The notes beneath the pieces are model-generated. The model was not told the origin of the DNA and ran no database searches. It saw only the letters and a program-made list of their open reading frames with translations. Source: Phycisphaerales bacterium (GTDB lineage: Bacteria; Planctomycetota; Phycisphaerae; Sedimentisphaerales; Anaerohalosphaeraceae). From it: a stretch of 6,084 nucleotides of DNA. The translations under genes and the position numbers were made by a program. The stretch lies in contig DSDR01000321.1 of assembly GCA_011048645.1 (NCBI GenBank), forward strand, positions 1-6,084, read 5' to 3'. Positions 5,049 through 6,084 of the stretch are shown one piece after another; within the stretch, counting starts at the first letter, position 1, and each line of letters starts with the position of its first letter.

Positions 5049-5181
5049 CCGCACCGAAGGTGCAATATAATATCCAAGCCCAGGGCAACGCCCTGGGTCC
5101 ACTTCAGGGCGACGGCAAGAAAGATATTTCCGCCCCCCAGTCCGCTGGGCTGGGCTAAGATAAGCCGGTCTTTCAGGCCGT
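5049..5181 (-). repeat. Multi-hairpin spacer, probable dispersed intergenic repeat
   Basis: Four short, tight hairpins occupy most of the gap between dctM and uspA. In plus-strand terms they are: GCACC-gaa-GGTGC (5051-5063); CCCAGGGC-aac-GCCCTGGG (5079-5097); CCCAG-tccg-CTGGG (5136-5149); and CGGTCT-ttc-AGGCCG (5166-5180, one T-G pair). The minus strand reads like a modular element: GGCCTGAAAGACCGG, then a CCCAGGGC...GCCCTGGG stem, then ATATTATATTGCACC and a final stem. From memory this order is typical of a widespread dispersed repeat in planctomycete and related environmental genomes. The element starts 3 bases after the dctM stop codon. It may also act as a terminator or mRNA-stabilising structure. 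Only one copy is in the window, so repetition cannot be shown here. Confidence 0.6.
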
Positions 5182-5183
5182 TC

Positions 5184-6084
5184 CTATCCGACCCAATTCG
5201 GTAAAAACGTGCAGATGGACGGGAAAATCATCAGCAGCACCGCCGCGACGACCAGCGCCAGCAGAAACGGCATCGACCCGCGAAAGATCGCCTGCAGCGA
5301 CACGTCGCGTTCGATACCGCTGACGACATAGACATTCACGCCCACCGGCGGGGTAATCACGCCCATTTGAGTGACCACGACGATAATGACGCCGAACCAG
5401 ATGGGATCATAGCCCAGCTCCTGAACGACCGGATAAAAAATCGGCGTCGTCAGCAGCACCAGCGCCAAGGCGTCGATAAAACTGCCCGCAGCCAGATAAA
5501 ACAGAATAATCATCCCCATTACCATCCAGCTTGGCAACGGCAGATCCGTCAGCCACGTGGCCAGTTCAAACGGAATCCGCGTAATAGCCAGAAACCGTCC
5601 GAAGATGACCGCCCCCGTCACAATAATCATCACCATACACGAGGTGCGGATGGTTTCCATCAGCGAACGATTGAGCATCTTGGGCGTCAGTTTGCCGCGC
5701 AGGGCCGCGATGATCAGACTGCCGGCAGCACCGACGGCGGCCGCCTCGGTCGGCGAAAAAAAGCCCTTGAACATACCGATCATCACCGCTGCGAACAGTA
5801 TCAGCGTCTCAATCAGTCCCGACAGCGATTTGAAACGCACCGTCCAGCTTGACGGCGGCCCGGCCGGCCCCAGTCGAGGGTTGAGAACGCACTGGATGAC
5901 AATCGTCAGCGCAAACAGCGCCGCGATCATCAGGCCCGGCAAAATGCCGGCGATAAACAGCTTGCCGATGGATTGTTCGGTCAGCAGCGAATATACGATA
6001 AACACCACACTGGGCGGGATGAGCATCCCCAGTCCGCCGCCGGCCGCGACGGCGCCGCAACTGAGTTCAGGGCTGTATTTGTAG
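5184..6084 (-). CDS. TRAP transporter large permease subunit, C-terminal part (5' end outside window)
   Basis: The last 300 codons or so of a DctM/SiaM-type permease, the large membrane subunit of tripartite ATP-independent periplasmic transporters, which use an ion gradient (usually sodium) to import carboxylates delivered by a periplasmic binding protein. The reading frame stays open to the right edge: before the first in-window ATG (6026) it reads SPELSCGAVAAGGGLG, which continues directly into MLIPPSVV, a core DctM motif, so 6026 is not the start. Full-length DctM is about 425-430 residues. Further family marks are TEQSIGKLFIAGILPG, GFFSPTEAAAVGA, AGSFIDALALVLLTTPIF, GYDPIWFGV and GVITPPVGVNVYVV. 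The rest is a series of about eight hydrophobic membrane segments. The small permease (DctQ) and binding protein (DctP) would be expected to the right. The substrate cannot be read from this subunit. The stop codon is TAG at 5186-5184. Confidence 0.95.
   Translation of the reverse strand, partial: YKYSPELSCGAVAAGGGLGMLIPPSVVFIVYSLLTEQSIGKLFIAGILPGLMIAALFALTIVIQCVLNPRLGPAGPPSSWTVRFKSLSGLIETLILFAAVMIGMFKGFFSPTEAAAVGAAGSLIIAALRGKLTPKMLNRSLMETIRTSCMVMIIVTGAVIFGRFLAITRIPFELATWLTDLPLPSWMVMGMIILFYLAAGSFIDALALVLLTTPIFYPVVQELGYDPIWFGVIIVVVTQMGVITPPVGVNVYVVSGIERDVSLQAIFRGSMPFLLALVVAAVLLMIFPSICTFLPNWVG

Noticed and set aside
5016..5050. Promoter for uspA
   Set aside because: A TTGAAC-like -35 is present, but the matching -10 would overlap the ribosome site; upstream sequence is the hairpin repeat. 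Not strong enough to call.
4980..5204. Plus-strand 74-codon frame across the spacer between uspA and dctM
   Set aside because: It is mostly the hairpin repeat read through as protein; the PRATPW-type peptide looks like a false prediction from such repeats.
5557..6084. Plus-strand open frame opposite the TRAP permease
   Set aside because: Antisense to a clear DctM sequence with intact motifs; its Ile/Ser-rich sequence is the complement of membrane-segment codons.
1..6084. CRISPR array, mobile element, defence system, tRNA or rRNA genes
   Set aside because: No regularly spaced repeats, transposase, integrase, RNA-gene or defence-type proteins are visible; apart from the control region and repeat-like spacer the window is ordinary metabolism and transport.

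Overview
The window is bacterial and everything in it reads on the minus strand (right to left). It holds the 3' part of a TRAP transporter permease gene, a universal stress protein gene, and a tryptophan operon trpL-trpE-trpG-trpD-trpF-trpB whose last visible gene runs off the left edge. Base composition is moderately GC-rich by eye. TrpE most resembles the enteric/proteobacterial type, but trpG and trpD are separate genes, unlike in E. coli. A cluster of small hairpins next to the transporter gene looks like a dispersed repeat of a kind I associate with Planctomycetes and other environmental phyla. I cannot assign the organism. A TRAP transporter suggests a bacterium that uses an ion gradient for organic-acid uptake.

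Layout from the right edge: dctM-like permease (5184-6084, 5' end missing); hairpin-rich repeat-like spacer (about 5042-5183); uspA-like gene (4521-5015); spacer with the trp promoter (4389-4520); trp leader with attenuator (4248-4388); trpE (2558-4192); trpG (1971-2561); trpD (924-1940); trpF (275-916); trpB (1-278, 3' end missing). The trp genes are tightly packed: E/G and F/B overlap by 4 bases (ATGA), D and F are 7 bases apart, and G and D are 30 bases apart. No trpC lies between trpD and trpF.

The most informative region is the control region before trpE. It has a near-consensus promoter (TTGACA, 17 bp, TACAAT) backed by three tandem 9-mers. A 20-bp dyad covers the expected start point. 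A 21-codon leader ORF has two adjacent Trp codons (11 and 12). Two mutually exclusive RNA folds follow: an antiterminator of 8+5 bp and an intrinsic terminator with a 7-T run just before trpE. This is a complete ribosome-mediated attenuator. The leader AUG lies 8 bases after the -10 box, so the leader mRNA is probably leaderless. TrpE, TrpG and TrpD together contain no tryptophan in 1078 residues, whereas the leader has two in 21.

The genes form a pathway: TrpE/TrpG make anthranilate, TrpD adds phosphoribose, TrpF isomerises PRA to CdRP, and TrpB performs the last step with TrpA. TrpC and TrpA must be encoded outside the window. The stress protein and the transporter have no evident functional link to the operon.
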